Source: Paenilisteria newyorkensis (GTDB lineage: Bacteria > Bacillota > Bacilli > Lactobacillales > Listeriaceae). Taken from it: a stretch of DNA of 64,000 nt. Each line of letters begins with the position of its first letter. The stretch's first letter is position 1. The notes beneath the pieces were generated by a model. The model was given only the letters and a program-made list of their open reading frames with translations, searched no databases and was not told where the DNA came from. Location: NCBI RefSeq assembly GCF_000766145.1, contig NZ_JNFB01000046.1, positions 58,632 through 122,631 of the forward strand, given 5' to 3'. The position numbers and the translations under genes were made by a program. Below are positions 25,450 through 34,431 of this stretch, one piece after another.

Positions 25450-26842
25450 TTGGCTACAACTGCATACCAAATTAATAGTAATCATCGTAGGCTTAACCGC
25501 CGTACTAGAGGCTTGCGTCTTTCTTCCCAACGGCTTCTTGGCCTTACCACTTTTCTTCGTTGCTGCCTTTATTTTCCTGCCAATCAATATGGAAAAGTTC
25601 ACAACCGCACTTAGTTTTGTGATTCTGTTTTCTGGATTTTTTGGTTCTTATCTAGGGATACCTGGTAACGAGAACATCTTTTTATTTCGCCTCTTAATCC
25701 CGATTCATCTTTTCCTCTTTCTATTCTTTGTAAAAAAAGATTGGCTACGATTGCGTTACGTGAGAGCCTTTCTCTTCCTCTTCATTGCCTTCCTTATCGG
25801 GATGATGGCAACTGGATTTTGGGCGCCGCAGTTGGGACAAAGCATGCGTTATCTGTATTTTATTTTTGAATGGTTGTATGTCATTTTTCTATGTGTCTAC
25901 TATGTTCGGAATGAAAACATATATCAGATGCTGGCAAAATGGCTGACGGTGCTTTATATCGGTATTTTAATGATCGGCGTATGGGAATGCTTGACGGGGA
26001 ATCATTTAAGTCAGTCGGGTTCTCTCTTTTACGAAACGACAACGAGTGCGTTCCAACCAACTGGCTTTCAGTTTAATACGAATGATTTCGCCTCGCTACT
26101 CACGATTTTTTTTCCGATTGTGATGATGTCGATTACCACGTGGAAACGAAAATTCATCATGCTTAGCGGGTTGCTGGGGGTTGGTTCAATCACGCTTTAC
26201 CTCGTTATCATGACTAATTCTCGCCTTGCGATGCTGGTTCTCATTCTAGAAATTTTCATTTTGCTGTTCGGATGGTCTAAAATCTGGTCTTTCGTCGCCG
26301 TCTATGTTTTGGGTATGGGCGCCTTACTTGTCTCGACTTTCCATGCCTCAGGTTTCGTTCAAAAGTTACTTGGCATGGTGACTAATTCCTTTACGGATAA
26401 AGGGGATTCGACGAGTGAGCGGGTGCAAATGTATCAAGCCTCGTGGAACATGATCAAAGAATCACATTTCATGGGAATTGGCGCGGGAAATTTACCGATT
26501 CGACTGGATGAATATATGTATGGTTTTGAACGGGTTTCCGACAATTACTGGGCGCCACACAATTATTGGTTAGAAGCTTTGGCGAATGGTGGTTTACTGG
26601 CTTTTATACCGTTGCTTGCCTTTTTCATTGCTTATCATATTGTCGCGATTCGTTATTGGATGACGGAAAAGTACAGTGCATCCTCGGCGATTCCGCTTTT
26701 GATTGGTATTGCTTTTCTGGCGGCGAGTATTGGACTTAGCAGCACGATTGACAAACGGCATCTTAGTTTAGGTATCGGGATTGGGCTCGCCCTCTTGAAT
26801 ATCTGTTATTTACAAAAAGGAAGGATGAAACAGGATGATTAG
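25436..26842 (+). CDS. O-antigen ligase/Wzy-type polysaccharide polymerase
   Basis: A 468-residue integral membrane protein with about 11-12 hydrophobic segments and a large hydrophilic loop around residues 300-380 (SERVQMYQASWNMIKESHFM, then APHNYWLEALANGG). This loop is typical of the O-antigen ligase/Wzy family. It should link flipped repeat units into polymer outside the membrane. It overlaps the kinase gene upstream and the next glycosyltransferase by 8 nt, indicating a tight operon. Confidence 0.82.
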   Translation: MPIINWLQLHTKLIVIIVGLTAVLEACVFLPNGFLALPLFFVAAFIFLPINMEKFTTALSFVILFSGFFGSYLGIPGNENIFLFRLLIPIHLFLFLFFVKKDWLRLRYVRAFLFLFIAFLIGMMATGFWAPQLGQSMRYLYFIFEWLYVIFLCVYYVRNENIYQMLAKWLTVLYIGILMIGVWECLTGNHLSQSGSLFYETTTSAFQPTGFQFNTNDFASLLTIFFPIVMMSITTWKRKFIMLSGLLGVGSITLYLVIMTNSRLAMLVLILEIFILLFGWSKIWSFVAVYVLGMGALLVSTFHASGFVQKLLGMVTNSFTDKGDSTSERVQMYQASWNMIKESHFMGIGAGNLPIRLDEYMYGFERVSDNYWAPHNYWLEALANGGLLAFIPLLAFFIAYHIVAIRYWMTEKYSASSAIPLLIGIAFLAASIGLSSTIDKRHLSLGIGIGLALLNICYLQKGRMKQDD

Positions 26843-27599
26843 TATTATTATGCCTGCACACAACGCGGCGGCGCATATTCAAGCAGCGATAGACAGTGTT
26901 TTAGCGCAGAGCTTTACCGATTTTGAGTTATTGATTTTAGATGATTGTTCGACGGATCAGACGGTGGCACTTGTTCAAAGCTATACAGATCCGCGGATTC
27001 AGCTACATGTGTTGGAAACGAACCTAGGCGCGGCAGGCACGCGAAATTATGGTATTCGCCAAGCAAAAGGTCGATATGTGGCGTTTTTAGATAGTGATGA
27101 TTGTTGGAAACCAGAGAAATTGGCGTTACAACTAGCGTTTATGCAAGAAAATGAAGTGGCGCTCAGCTATACGGCGTACGATGTGATGAGTCCAGACGGC
27201 GAACAAATAACAGGGCATGTAGCGGTGCCAGAAACGGTGACTTATCGCTATTTACTGCGCAACACGATTATTGGTTGCCTCACGGTGATGATTGATACGA
27301 AACAAACCGGCCTCGTGCAAATGCCTTCGTTTCAAGGCGCGGAAGATACGGCAACCTGGCTTTCGATTTTGAAAAAAGGACATGTCGCAAAAGGTCTGAC
27401 CGAGCCGCTCGCTTTTTACCGGAAAGGCAACGTATCATTATCCAGCAATAAAATTCAGATGGCAAAACACATTTGGCAAGTCTACCGAAAAGGTCAAAAC
27501 ATGTCGGTATTTACAGCATTAACGCATTTCCCATTTTACTTATGGAATGGACTTGTGAAACATTTACGAACAGGCGGTTCCGTGAAACTCGTGAAGTAG
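26835..27599 (+). CDS. Glycosyltransferase family 2
   Basis: A 254-residue GT-A glycosyltransferase. The N-terminus has SIIMPAHNAAAHIQ, then the nucleotide-binding LILDDCSTDQT and the metal-binding FLDSDDCWKPEKL (about 82-94). No membrane segment is clear, so it acts on the inner face of the membrane. It adds one sugar of the repeat unit. A 44-nt gap with AAGGAGGT leads to the next gene. Confidence 0.88.
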   Translation: MISIIMPAHNAAAHIQAAIDSVLAQSFTDFELLILDDCSTDQTVALVQSYTDPRIQLHVLETNLGAAGTRNYGIRQAKGRYVAFLDSDDCWKPEKLALQLAFMQENEVALSYTAYDVMSPDGEQITGHVAVPETVTYRYLLRNTIIGCLTVMIDTKQTGLVQMPSFQGAEDTATWLSILKKGHVAKGLTEPLAFYRKGNVSLSSNKIQMAKHIWQVYRKGQNMSVFTALTHFPFYLWNGLVKHLRTGGSVKLVK

Positions 27600-27643
27600 G
27601 TAGCGCTCTTATCAACTAAAAAAACAAGGAGGTATTAGCCATT

Positions 27644-28297
27644 ATGGAGCAAAAAGCAACATTAGTTGTCAGTCATGAATACAGAAGAGTCAAAAGAATG
27701 ATTGATTTTATATTAGCACTCATCGGGATTATTTTGTTAAGTCCCATATTTCTCATCGTAGCGCTCATGATTAAGCTAGATTCACCGAAAGAAAAAGTGA
27801 TTTTTGTCCAAACGAGAACAGGTCTGAAAAATGAACCGTTCCAAATCTTTAAATTCCGTTCGATGCGAAAGAGTAATCAGCCGGGCGGTGCTAGAAAACA
27901 TGTATACGATTGGGAAAATGGTGTGCCGGACGATTTTGTTTTTAAATCCGTATCAGGAAATGATCCTGAAATTTCTCCCATCGGTGCTTTCGTTCGCAAA
28001 TTCAGTTTAGATGAAATACCGCAACTTTTCAATGTATTACGCGGCGATATGAGTCTAGTCGGGCCACGTCCAGAAATACCAGCAATCACGAATCTGTACT
28101 CAAGAACGCAACAAACGAGATTGCTCGTGAAACCGGGCGTGACAGGATGGGCGCAAGTGAACGGACGAAGCAATATGAATCATGGTCAGAAAATGGCCTA
28201 TGACAGTTATTATGTACGGAAATTTAGCTTGAAATTAGACATCCAAATCATCGGTATGACCGTGAAACAGGTGTTAACGGGTAAGGATGCGGTTTAA
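27644..28297 (+). CDS. Initiating sugar-phosphate transferase (undecaprenyl-phosphate glycosyltransferase)
   Basis: A 217-residue monotopic phosphoglycosyl transferase. One N-terminal hydrophobic helix (about 20-42) is followed by the family motifs KFRSMR, DEIPQLFNVL, VGPRPEIP and VKPGVTGWAQVNGR. It moves a sugar-1-phosphate to undecaprenyl phosphate and so starts repeat-unit assembly. The protein is the short form without the large N-terminal membrane domain of WbaP/WcaJ. AAGGAGG precedes the ATG. Confidence 0.92.
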   Translation: MEQKATLVVSHEYRRVKRMIDFILALIGIILLSPIFLIVALMIKLDSPKEKVIFVQTRTGLKNEPFQIFKFRSMRKSNQPGGARKHVYDWENGVPDDFVFKSVSGNDPEISPIGAFVRKFSLDEIPQLFNVLRGDMSLVGPRPEIPAITNLYSRTQQTRLLVKPGVTGWAQVNGRSNMNHGQKMAYDSYYVRKFSLKLDIQIIGMTVKQVLTGKDAV

Positions 28298-28300
28298 TCG

Positions 28301-29740
28301 ATGAAAAAAGTCACAACGAACTATATTTTTGTTTTACTGTATCAACTGCTCATTATTATTACACCGATTTTCACCATGCCATACGTTATTCGTGTTTTAA
28401 TGCCGGAAAACGTTGGTGTGGAGGCGTATGTGAGTTCCGTTGTACAAATTTTCACAGCTTTTGCCGCGCTTGGTATGGGAGATTACGGTCGAAAAGTGAT
28501 TGCGAGTGTGAAGCGCAAACAAGATTTGAAAGTCGAATTTTATAGTCTGTATGTGGTACAAAGCTTCTTTTCCGCTATTGTCCTCATCGCCTATCTTATT
28601 TTCACATACTATACCAAGCAATATCAGCTGCTGTTTTTGATCAATATTTTGACCATTCTTTCGTATATTTTTGATATTACGTGGTTCTACACGGGGCAAG
28701 AAAATATAAAAAACATCATGATTCGGAATATGGTGGTACGCCTCGGTTCGATGATTGGTATCTTTTGTTTCGTGAAAGGACCAGATGATTTAGCGATATA
28801 CGTTTGGATTAATGCAGCGACGCTTTTTTTAGGACAACTTGTGACGTGGCTGCCTCTGTTAAGAAAGTTGAGAGGGTTTGAAGTGCAATGGGAGAAGGTG
28901 AAAAAGCATGTGGTTCCTGTTATGACGGTTGCTATCGTGCCAATCATTACGCTCATTCCACTCGCTGTCAATAAAGTTATCCTAGGAAATAGCACCTCGG
29001 CGATGGATGTCGGTTTTTATAACCAAGCGTTCAAATTGATGACGCTGTTTGTCGTGTTTGTCACCGCTTTATCCACCGTCATGAGTCCGCGAATGGTCAA
29101 ACAATACAATGGCGCGAAAAAAGAAGACTTCGAACGTTCCATGTATTTTTCGTTTCGCTATGTCGCGCTCAGCACGTTACCGCTCGTGACCGGTTTAATC
29201 GCTATTGCGCCGTTGTTTATCCCGTTATTTTTAGGCAGCGCGTTTCAACCCTCAACCCTTAATTTACAAATTCTAGCCCCAAGTTTATTTTTCTCCGGTT
29301 TAGCTGGTATTTTCGGCTTACAAATTTTAGTGACGACAGGCAGGAATAAAAGTTACGCCTTCAGTGTTCTAATTGCTGCGGTCGTGAGTTTCGGCACGAA
29401 TATCATCTTCATTCGACTATGGGGAAGCTACGGCACAGCGGTTTCCTATCTTATTTTCACGATGATGACCTGCGTGCTACAAGCTTACTTTGCGAGACAC
29501 TATTTCTCCATCAAAAAAATGATACAACAACTATTTCCTTATGTAGCAGCGAGTTTGATCGCTTTTGTGTTTGAAATTGGCGTCACGTACGTTTTAACAG
29601 AAATACACGCGATTTTTATAATCGCTGCACAGGTGTTTATCGGTGGGATTGTGTATTTTGGCATATTACTTCTATTCCGCGATCCACTTCTTTTGAAAGC
29701 TGGACAAATCCTACAAGCAAAAATAACGCGTAAAAAATAA
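28301..29740 (+). CDS. Wzx-type polysaccharide flippase
   Basis: A 479-residue protein of the MOP/Wzx family with about 14 hydrophobic segments. The N-terminus (NYIFVLLYQLLIIITPIFTM, then PYVIRVLMPENVG) is typical. It moves the lipid-linked repeat unit across the membrane for the Wzy polymerase. It starts 3 nt after the transferase gene. Confidence 0.9.
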   Translation: MKKVTTNYIFVLLYQLLIIITPIFTMPYVIRVLMPENVGVEAYVSSVVQIFTAFAALGMGDYGRKVIASVKRKQDLKVEFYSLYVVQSFFSAIVLIAYLIFTYYTKQYQLLFLINILTILSYIFDITWFYTGQENIKNIMIRNMVVRLGSMIGIFCFVKGPDDLAIYVWINAATLFLGQLVTWLPLLRKLRGFEVQWEKVKKHVVPVMTVAIVPIITLIPLAVNKVILGNSTSAMDVGFYNQAFKLMTLFVVFVTALSTVMSPRMVKQYNGAKKEDFERSMYFSFRYVALSTLPLVTGLIAIAPLFIPLFLGSAFQPSTLNLQILAPSLFFSGLAGIFGLQILVTTGRNKSYAFSVLIAAVVSFGTNIIFIRLWGSYGTAVSYLIFTMMTCVLQAYFARHYFSIKKMIQQLFPYVAASLIAFVFEIGVTYVLTEIHAIFIIAAQVFIGGIVYFGILLLFRDPLLLKAGQILQAKITRKK

Positions 29741-29759
29741 GAAGAAAGGTGATGGACGT

Positions 29760-30587
29760 TTGTTTAACTTTGATAGTATACGAAATATGGAAGACCTACT
29801 TGCTAAAAAAACAGCGATGTTAGCTTCTTGTAATGAAGAAAAAATCGTCTTGTTGGGCGGTAGTAGCGTACTGTATGGCTTTAATACCGATGAAATACAG
29901 CGAAGGCTCGGGAAACCGACGTTTAATGCGGGCGTTAATGTTGGGCTAGGTTTTCGGTACTTGCTTGATCATGTAGAACCCCACTTAAAACCAGGCGATC
30001 ACGTGCTTTTGCCCTTGGAATTTAATCAGTACACGAATCCGATGTATTACGTGTTCGGCTTTGGGATTGATACGTTTGTTCACCGTGAGTACTGGAAAAA
30101 TTGCAGGAAGTATCGCCGAAAAGGGAAGCTACTGCTAATTTCGCTCAAACATGCTAGATCCTCGGCAACACCGGAAAAGCTGGCCAGACGTAAAGTAGCG
30201 ACACTGACAGAGACGGGCTGTTACCTTGGCTTGGATACACAACTACGAGACCCCGCCACGTTAAAAGCAATACCGTTCCCAGAAACGTTTCAAGAGACAG
30301 ACACGATGAAGGAAATTGCTGCATTCATGACGCGGTGCCAAGCGAATAATATTCGTGTGACACTATTGCCGCCAGTTTTTTACGCGAGAGAAGTGAATAC
30401 TGCCTATCTTGAAAAAATGTACGCCTATTTTGGCGAAACGATATCACCAGAGTTGTTTCGTTTGGAGGCATCAGAAGTATATGATTCCGTTTACCATGCG
30501 AACCAAGCTGGCCAAATGCGTGTGACAAATCGCCTGATCGAACAATTGGAAGAACCCCAAAATAGAAAGGAATTAAACCAAATATGA
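29760..30587 (+). CDS. SGNH-like protein of the exopolysaccharide operon
   Basis: A 275-residue protein starting at TTG 29760 (AAAGGTGAT upstream; no in-frame ATG with a ribosome site). Motifs suggest an SGNH/GDSL fold: LLGGSSVLYGF near the N-terminus (nucleophile Ser), NAGVNVGLGF as the Gly/Asn block, and YDSVYHANQAGQ near the C-terminus as the Asp-x-x-His-like pair. No signal peptide is clear. It might add or remove acyl groups on the polymer; this role is inferred from fold and context. The last 4 nt overlap the next gene. Confidence 0.6.
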   Translation: MFNFDSIRNMEDLLAKKTAMLASCNEEKIVLLGGSSVLYGFNTDEIQRRLGKPTFNAGVNVGLGFRYLLDHVEPHLKPGDHVLLPLEFNQYTNPMYYVFGFGIDTFVHREYWKNCRKYRRKGKLLLISLKHARSSATPEKLARRKVATLTETGCYLGLDTQLRDPATLKAIPFPETFQETDTMKEIAAFMTRCQANNIRVTLLPPVFYAREVNTAYLEKMYAYFGETISPELFRLEASEVYDSVYHANQAGQMRVTNRLIEQLEEPQNRKELNQI

Positions 30588-31918
30588 AAACGAAATTTTT
30601 AAATAAAGAAGCGAAGATTGCTGTGATAGGACTTGGATATGTGGGCTTACCGCTCGCTGTTGCGTTTGTCCAAAAAGGATTCCAAACGATTGGCTACGAT
30701 ACGAGTGCAAAAAAAGTGCAGTCACTGGTAGCCGGCGTATCGGATATTGCCGATATTTCGAATCAAACGCTTCAAACATGCTTAGATACGAATGCGTTTG
30801 AATTATCAGCGAGCCCAGAAATTTTACACGAAGCAGATGCGATTATCATTTGCGTCCCAACACCACTGACCGAAGCGATGGAGCCAGATATGAGCTTTAT
30901 TAAATCCGCGATGCAAGATATCGTCACGTATGCGAAAGAAGAAGTCTTTGTTTCGCTCGAAAGCACGACCTATCCCGGCACAACACGCGAACTCATCTGT
31001 GCCCCAATGCTTGAAAAAGGCTATACGCTTGGACAAGACTTCTTTGCATGCTATTCACCAGAACGCGTGGATCCCGGAAATAAGAAGTACCACACGTTGA
31101 ACACACCAAAAGTAGTCGGTGGCGTCGATCCGATGTCCAAAGAACTCGGCGAAATTTTATACGGTCAGGTGATTGATACGATTGTCCCTGTTAATTCGGC
31201 AGAGGTGGCTGAAATGAGTAAGCTCCTCGAAAACACGTTCCGTAGCATCAACATTGCTTTTATTAACGAAATGGCGCTTTTAGCTGAAAAAATGGAGATT
31301 GATATTTGGGAAACGATTGAGGCGGCGAGCAGTAAACCGTTCGGCTTTATGAAGTTCACGCCAGGTCCGGGCATTGGCGGACACTGTATACCACTTGATC
31401 CGATGTACTTGTCTTGGAAAGCAAAATCGAAAAACTTTTATAGTCGTTTCATCGAATTGGCGCACGAAACGAATCATTTAATGCCAGAGAAAATGGTGGA
31501 TCATGCCGCAGAAGCACTGAATCTGCATCAAAAATCGATTAACGGCTCGAAAATCCTGCTCGTTGGTATGGCGTACAAGGAAAATAGCAACGATTTACGC
31601 GAATCGCCGGGACTGCATATTTATGAACAACTTTGCGCACGAGGGGCGGACGTTTCGTTTTGTGATCCAGAAGCGCCAACGTTCCGAGATGCCGATGGAA
31701 ATACGCAACACAGTATTCCACTCAACTATCAAGCGTTCTCTTGCTATGATTTAGTGGTGATTGTCACACCGCATAAAGTATTCGATCTCGAACAAATCGG
31801 TACAGAAAGTTCGCTTATTTTAGATACGAAAAACGCCTTAAAAGACACGTTCCAAGAGAAGAAATGGGCGTATGGCAAGGTGCAGATGAAACAAGTCACG
31901 GCGAAAGGAGTGAAATAA
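30584..31918 (+). CDS. UDP-sugar 6-dehydrogenase (UDP-HexNAc or UDP-glucose type)
   Basis: A 444-residue nucleotide-sugar dehydrogenase. The NAD site is IAVIGLGYVGLPLA (about 12-25), followed by CVPTPLTE and the catalytic cysteine in GPGIGGHCIPLDP (about 260-272). The C-terminal domain begins near ILLVGMAYKENSND. It oxidises C6 of a UDP-sugar to the uronic acid, so the polymer probably contains an acidic sugar. It looks closest to the WbpO/TviB/WecC group, but the exact substrate is uncertain. The epimerase at 33402 may supply its substrate. Confidence 0.88.
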   Translation: MKTKFLNKEAKIAVIGLGYVGLPLAVAFVQKGFQTIGYDTSAKKVQSLVAGVSDIADISNQTLQTCLDTNAFELSASPEILHEADAIIICVPTPLTEAMEPDMSFIKSAMQDIVTYAKEEVFVSLESTTYPGTTRELICAPMLEKGYTLGQDFFACYSPERVDPGNKKYHTLNTPKVVGGVDPMSKELGEILYGQVIDTIVPVNSAEVAEMSKLLENTFRSINIAFINEMALLAEKMEIDIWETIEAASSKPFGFMKFTPGPGIGGHCIPLDPMYLSWKAKSKNFYSRFIELAHETNHLMPEKMVDHAAEALNLHQKSINGSKILLVGMAYKENSNDLRESPGLHIYEQLCARGADVSFCDPEAPTFRDADGNTQHSIPLNYQAFSCYDLVVIVTPHKVFDLEQIGTESSLILDTKNALKDTFQEKKWAYGKVQMKQVTAKGVK

Positions 31919-31921
31919 TTG

Positions 31922-33127
31922 ATGCATAAAAAAGTCCTGTTTTTTGTGACAGAGTTTCCGACACTCTCCGAAACATTTATTTTAAACCAAATGACAGGAG
32001 CTATCGATTTAGGCCACGATATCACGATTTTGGCGCTGAAAAAAGGCAATACGACGCAGATGCACGCGGATGTGACGGCGTACGGGTTACTAGATAAAGT
32101 TGTGTATGTCGATTTGCCTGATCAAAAAGGAAAGCGCGTATGGCAAGGAATCGCTTGCGGTATCCAACATCCAATTCGGACGGCGCGCCTGTTAAACACG
32201 AAGAAATATGGCAGGGTTACGAAGTCGCTACAACCCGTTTTAGTCGCGCAAAAAGTACCGAAACAAGCGTTTGATCTCGTTATTGCGCATTATGGGAACG
32301 TCGGTTTAGTCGCCAGCATTTTACAAGATCAAGGCGTATTATCAGGAAGATTGCTGACGTTTTTCCACGGATACGATGTGACGCGGACAATCAAGCTAAA
32401 AGGAGCTGCGTTTTATCAATTTCTATTTAGCTCCGATACCGTTCTTTTACCAATTAGCGATTTCTGGGCACAACGATTAATTCATCTAGGCGCAGAAAAA
32501 GAGAAAGTGCACGTCCATCACATGGGCATTGATACACAAACATTCCAGATGCAAACACTGAAAGCAACACAACCGACATTGCAGCTACTGCTCGTGGCAC
32601 GTTTGACAGAGAAAAAAGGTATTCCTGATGCGATTCATGCCGTTCAATTTTTACAAAGTCAGGGAATAGATACCGTATTGCATATCGTTGGTGATGGAGA
32701 AGATCGCGTTGCCTTAGAGGAGATGGTGAAGCAACTTGGGCTCCAAAATCAGGTCCAATTCCACGGCTTTTTAAATCAAGCGCAGGTGAAAGAACAATTT
32801 AACGCGAGCGATATTTTCATTTTACCGAGTGTTGTCGCGCAAGATGGGGATATGGAAGGGATTCCGGTTTCTCTGATGGAGGCGATGGCGCAAGGAAAAC
32901 CCGTGATTTCAACGATTCATAGCGGTATCCCAGAGCTCGTGATACACGGTGAAACAGGTTTTCTAGTGCCTGAAAGAGATGCGAAAGCCCTGAGCCAAGC
33001 CATTATCGATTATCTCCACTTAACAGAAGCTCAAAAAGCCGAGATTGTAACAAACGCACGACAAAAAGTAATAGCAGAATTTGATATACACCGTTTAAAT
33101 CATGTCTTATTTCAGGATGGAGCGTGA
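31922..33127 (+). CDS. Glycosyltransferase family 4 (WcaL-like)
   Basis: A 401-residue GT-B enzyme. ATG 31922 follows GAAAGGAGTG; a TTG one codon earlier is less likely. The N-terminus FFVTEFPTLSETFILNQ is typical of colanic-acid-type transferases. The donor site includes LLLVARLTEKKGIPDAI and GIPVSLMEAMAQGKPVIST with the E-x7-E pair. It transfers a further sugar to the repeat unit. Confidence 0.88.
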   Translation: MHKKVLFFVTEFPTLSETFILNQMTGAIDLGHDITILALKKGNTTQMHADVTAYGLLDKVVYVDLPDQKGKRVWQGIACGIQHPIRTARLLNTKKYGRVTKSLQPVLVAQKVPKQAFDLVIAHYGNVGLVASILQDQGVLSGRLLTFFHGYDVTRTIKLKGAAFYQFLFSSDTVLLPISDFWAQRLIHLGAEKEKVHVHHMGIDTQTFQMQTLKATQPTLQLLLVARLTEKKGIPDAIHAVQFLQSQGIDTVLHIVGDGEDRVALEEMVKQLGLQNQVQFHGFLNQAQVKEQFNASDIFILPSVVAQDGDMEGIPVSLMEAMAQGKPVISTIHSGIPELVIHGETGFLVPERDAKALSQAIIDYLHLTEAQKAEIVTNARQKVIAEFDIHRLNHVLFQDGA

Positions 33128-33133
33128 GGAGTG

Positions 33134-33373
33134 ATGGGAAAACTCAACAAACAAGAGCAACGTCAGCTATTAGATCATTATTTTCTTTCGACGACGGAGG
33201 CACTTGCCATTTTGCGCATCTCCAAACAAAATTTTTATTCGCTTATTCATCGGGATAAAATTACAAAAGTAAAAAAAGATGGTGCTGTGCTATTTTTTAA
33301 AGAAGAAATTTTGGCACGGGCCCATGCACAAAACCAATTACGCCAAAAATATCGTCCGTATGATTTTAACTAA
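33134..33373 (+). CDS. Small excisionase/MerR-type helix-turn-helix protein
   Basis: A 79-residue DNA-binding protein; GTG 33131 or ATG 33134 could start it. Residues about 18-65 match the HTH_17 pattern of excisionase-like proteins: STTEALAILRISKQNFYSLI, a short turn, then a wing (KDGAVLFFKEEILAR). It lies 3-6 nt after a glycosyltransferase and 28 nt before the epimerase. A DNA-binding protein inside a polysaccharide operon is unusual. It might regulate the operon or be left from a mobile element. Confidence 0.6.
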   Translation: MGKLNKQEQRQLLDHYFLSTTEALAILRISKQNFYSLIHRDKITKVKKDGAVLFFKEEILARAHAQNQLRQKYRPYDFN

Positions 33374-33401
33374 TCCCCATTGGAACGAGGAGGTCAAACT
33401 A

Positions 33402-34355
33402 GTGAGGAACACCATTTTAGTAACAGGTGGCGCAGGATTTATCGGGAGCCACTTAGTAGAAACATTGGCCAAAAAGGAAACGAGTACTATCGTAGTTTTT
33501 GATAACTTAAGTACTGGATGTCTCGAGAATATACCAAATCAGAGCAACGTGCAGTTTATCCAAGGAAATGTGCATCATGAGGCCGATATCGCGCACTTAT
33601 TTCGCTCGTTTTCGTTTGACTATATTTATCATTTGGCCGCGGTTGCGAGTGTTGCAGAATCTGTTCAACAGCCACTCGCGACGCACCAAGTGAATATGGG
33701 TGCCACGATTTATTTGTTAGAAGCAGCCAGGGCCCAAGAAAAAACGGTTCGTAAATTTATTTTTGCCTCATCAGCCGCGGTTTATGGTGCAGAACCAACG
33801 TTGCCAAAAACGGAAAATTCTGTTATTGATCCAATTACGCCTTACGGTATCGATAAATATGCATCTGAAAAATACGTGACATCTTACGGGCATTTATACG
33901 GTTTAAATGTTGCAGTTGCGCGCTTTTTCAATGTATATGGACCGCGTCAGAACCCCGCGTCGCCGTACTCTGGTGTGTTATCGATTTTAACGGAAGTAGC
34001 GCAGCAAGTGAAACAAGGGAAAACGGGATTATTTCAAGTATTTGGCGATGGAGAACAAGTGCGTGATTTCGTGTTCGTCGAAGATATCGTGCAGGGCTTG
34101 ATTTTACTGAGCACAAAAGCGGAAAGCCAGGCAAACGCATTTAACATCGGTTCTGGTGAAAAACATTCGCTTCGTGACATCATCGCTGCGTATGAAACGT
34201 TGCTAGATATGGTCATTCCGGTAGCTTATCGGGAAGCGCGCGCAGGGGATATTAAATATTCGTACGCTTCCATTGAAAAAATAACAAAACTCGGTTATCG
34301 ACCAAAGTTTTCGATCATTCAAGGTTTAGAAAAATATATGGCGTGGATGAATTAA
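33402..34355 (+). CDS. NAD-dependent sugar epimerase/dehydratase (GalE/WbpP-like)
   Basis: A 317-residue extended short-chain dehydrogenase. I start it at GTG 33402, with CGAGGAGGT upstream; a longer frame from 33279 overlaps the HTH gene and lacks a ribosome site. Motifs: NAD site ILVTGGAGFIGSHLVE, catalytic Ser in FASSAAVYG, Y-x-x-x-K in YGIDKYASEKY, and a substrate loop RFFNVYGPRQNP. It probably epimerises a UDP-hexose or UDP-HexNAc at C4, supplying the polysaccharide pathway. It is the last gene of the cluster. Confidence 0.88.
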   Translation: MRNTILVTGGAGFIGSHLVETLAKKETSTIVVFDNLSTGCLENIPNQSNVQFIQGNVHHEADIAHLFRSFSFDYIYHLAAVASVAESVQQPLATHQVNMGATIYLLEAARAQEKTVRKFIFASSAAVYGAEPTLPKTENSVIDPITPYGIDKYASEKYVTSYGHLYGLNVAVARFFNVYGPRQNPASPYSGVLSILTEVAQQVKQGKTGLFQVFGDGEQVRDFVFVEDIVQGLILLSTKAESQANAFNIGSGEKHSLRDIIAAYETLLDMVIPVAYREARAGDIKYSYASIEKITKLGYRPKFSIIQGLEKYMAWMN

Positions 34356-34369
34356 GATAGAGTTCTGCC

Positions 34370-34398
34370 TTGGTTAATCATTTCGTTTGCGATATACT
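34370..34398 (+). promoter_or_regulatory. SigA-type promoter of the metallo-hydrolase gene
   Basis: TTGGTT (34370-34375), 17 nt, TATACT (34393-34398), about 33 nt before the start codon. Confidence 0.65.
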
Positions 34399-34431
34399 TT
34401 AAGAAATGAGAAGAAAAAGGTGGCGCATAGT

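Noticed and set aside
33279..33401. A 41-residue N-terminal extension of the epimerase
   Set aside because: It overlaps the HTH gene, has no ribosome site and precedes the normal family start; GTG 33402 has CGAGGAGG upstream.
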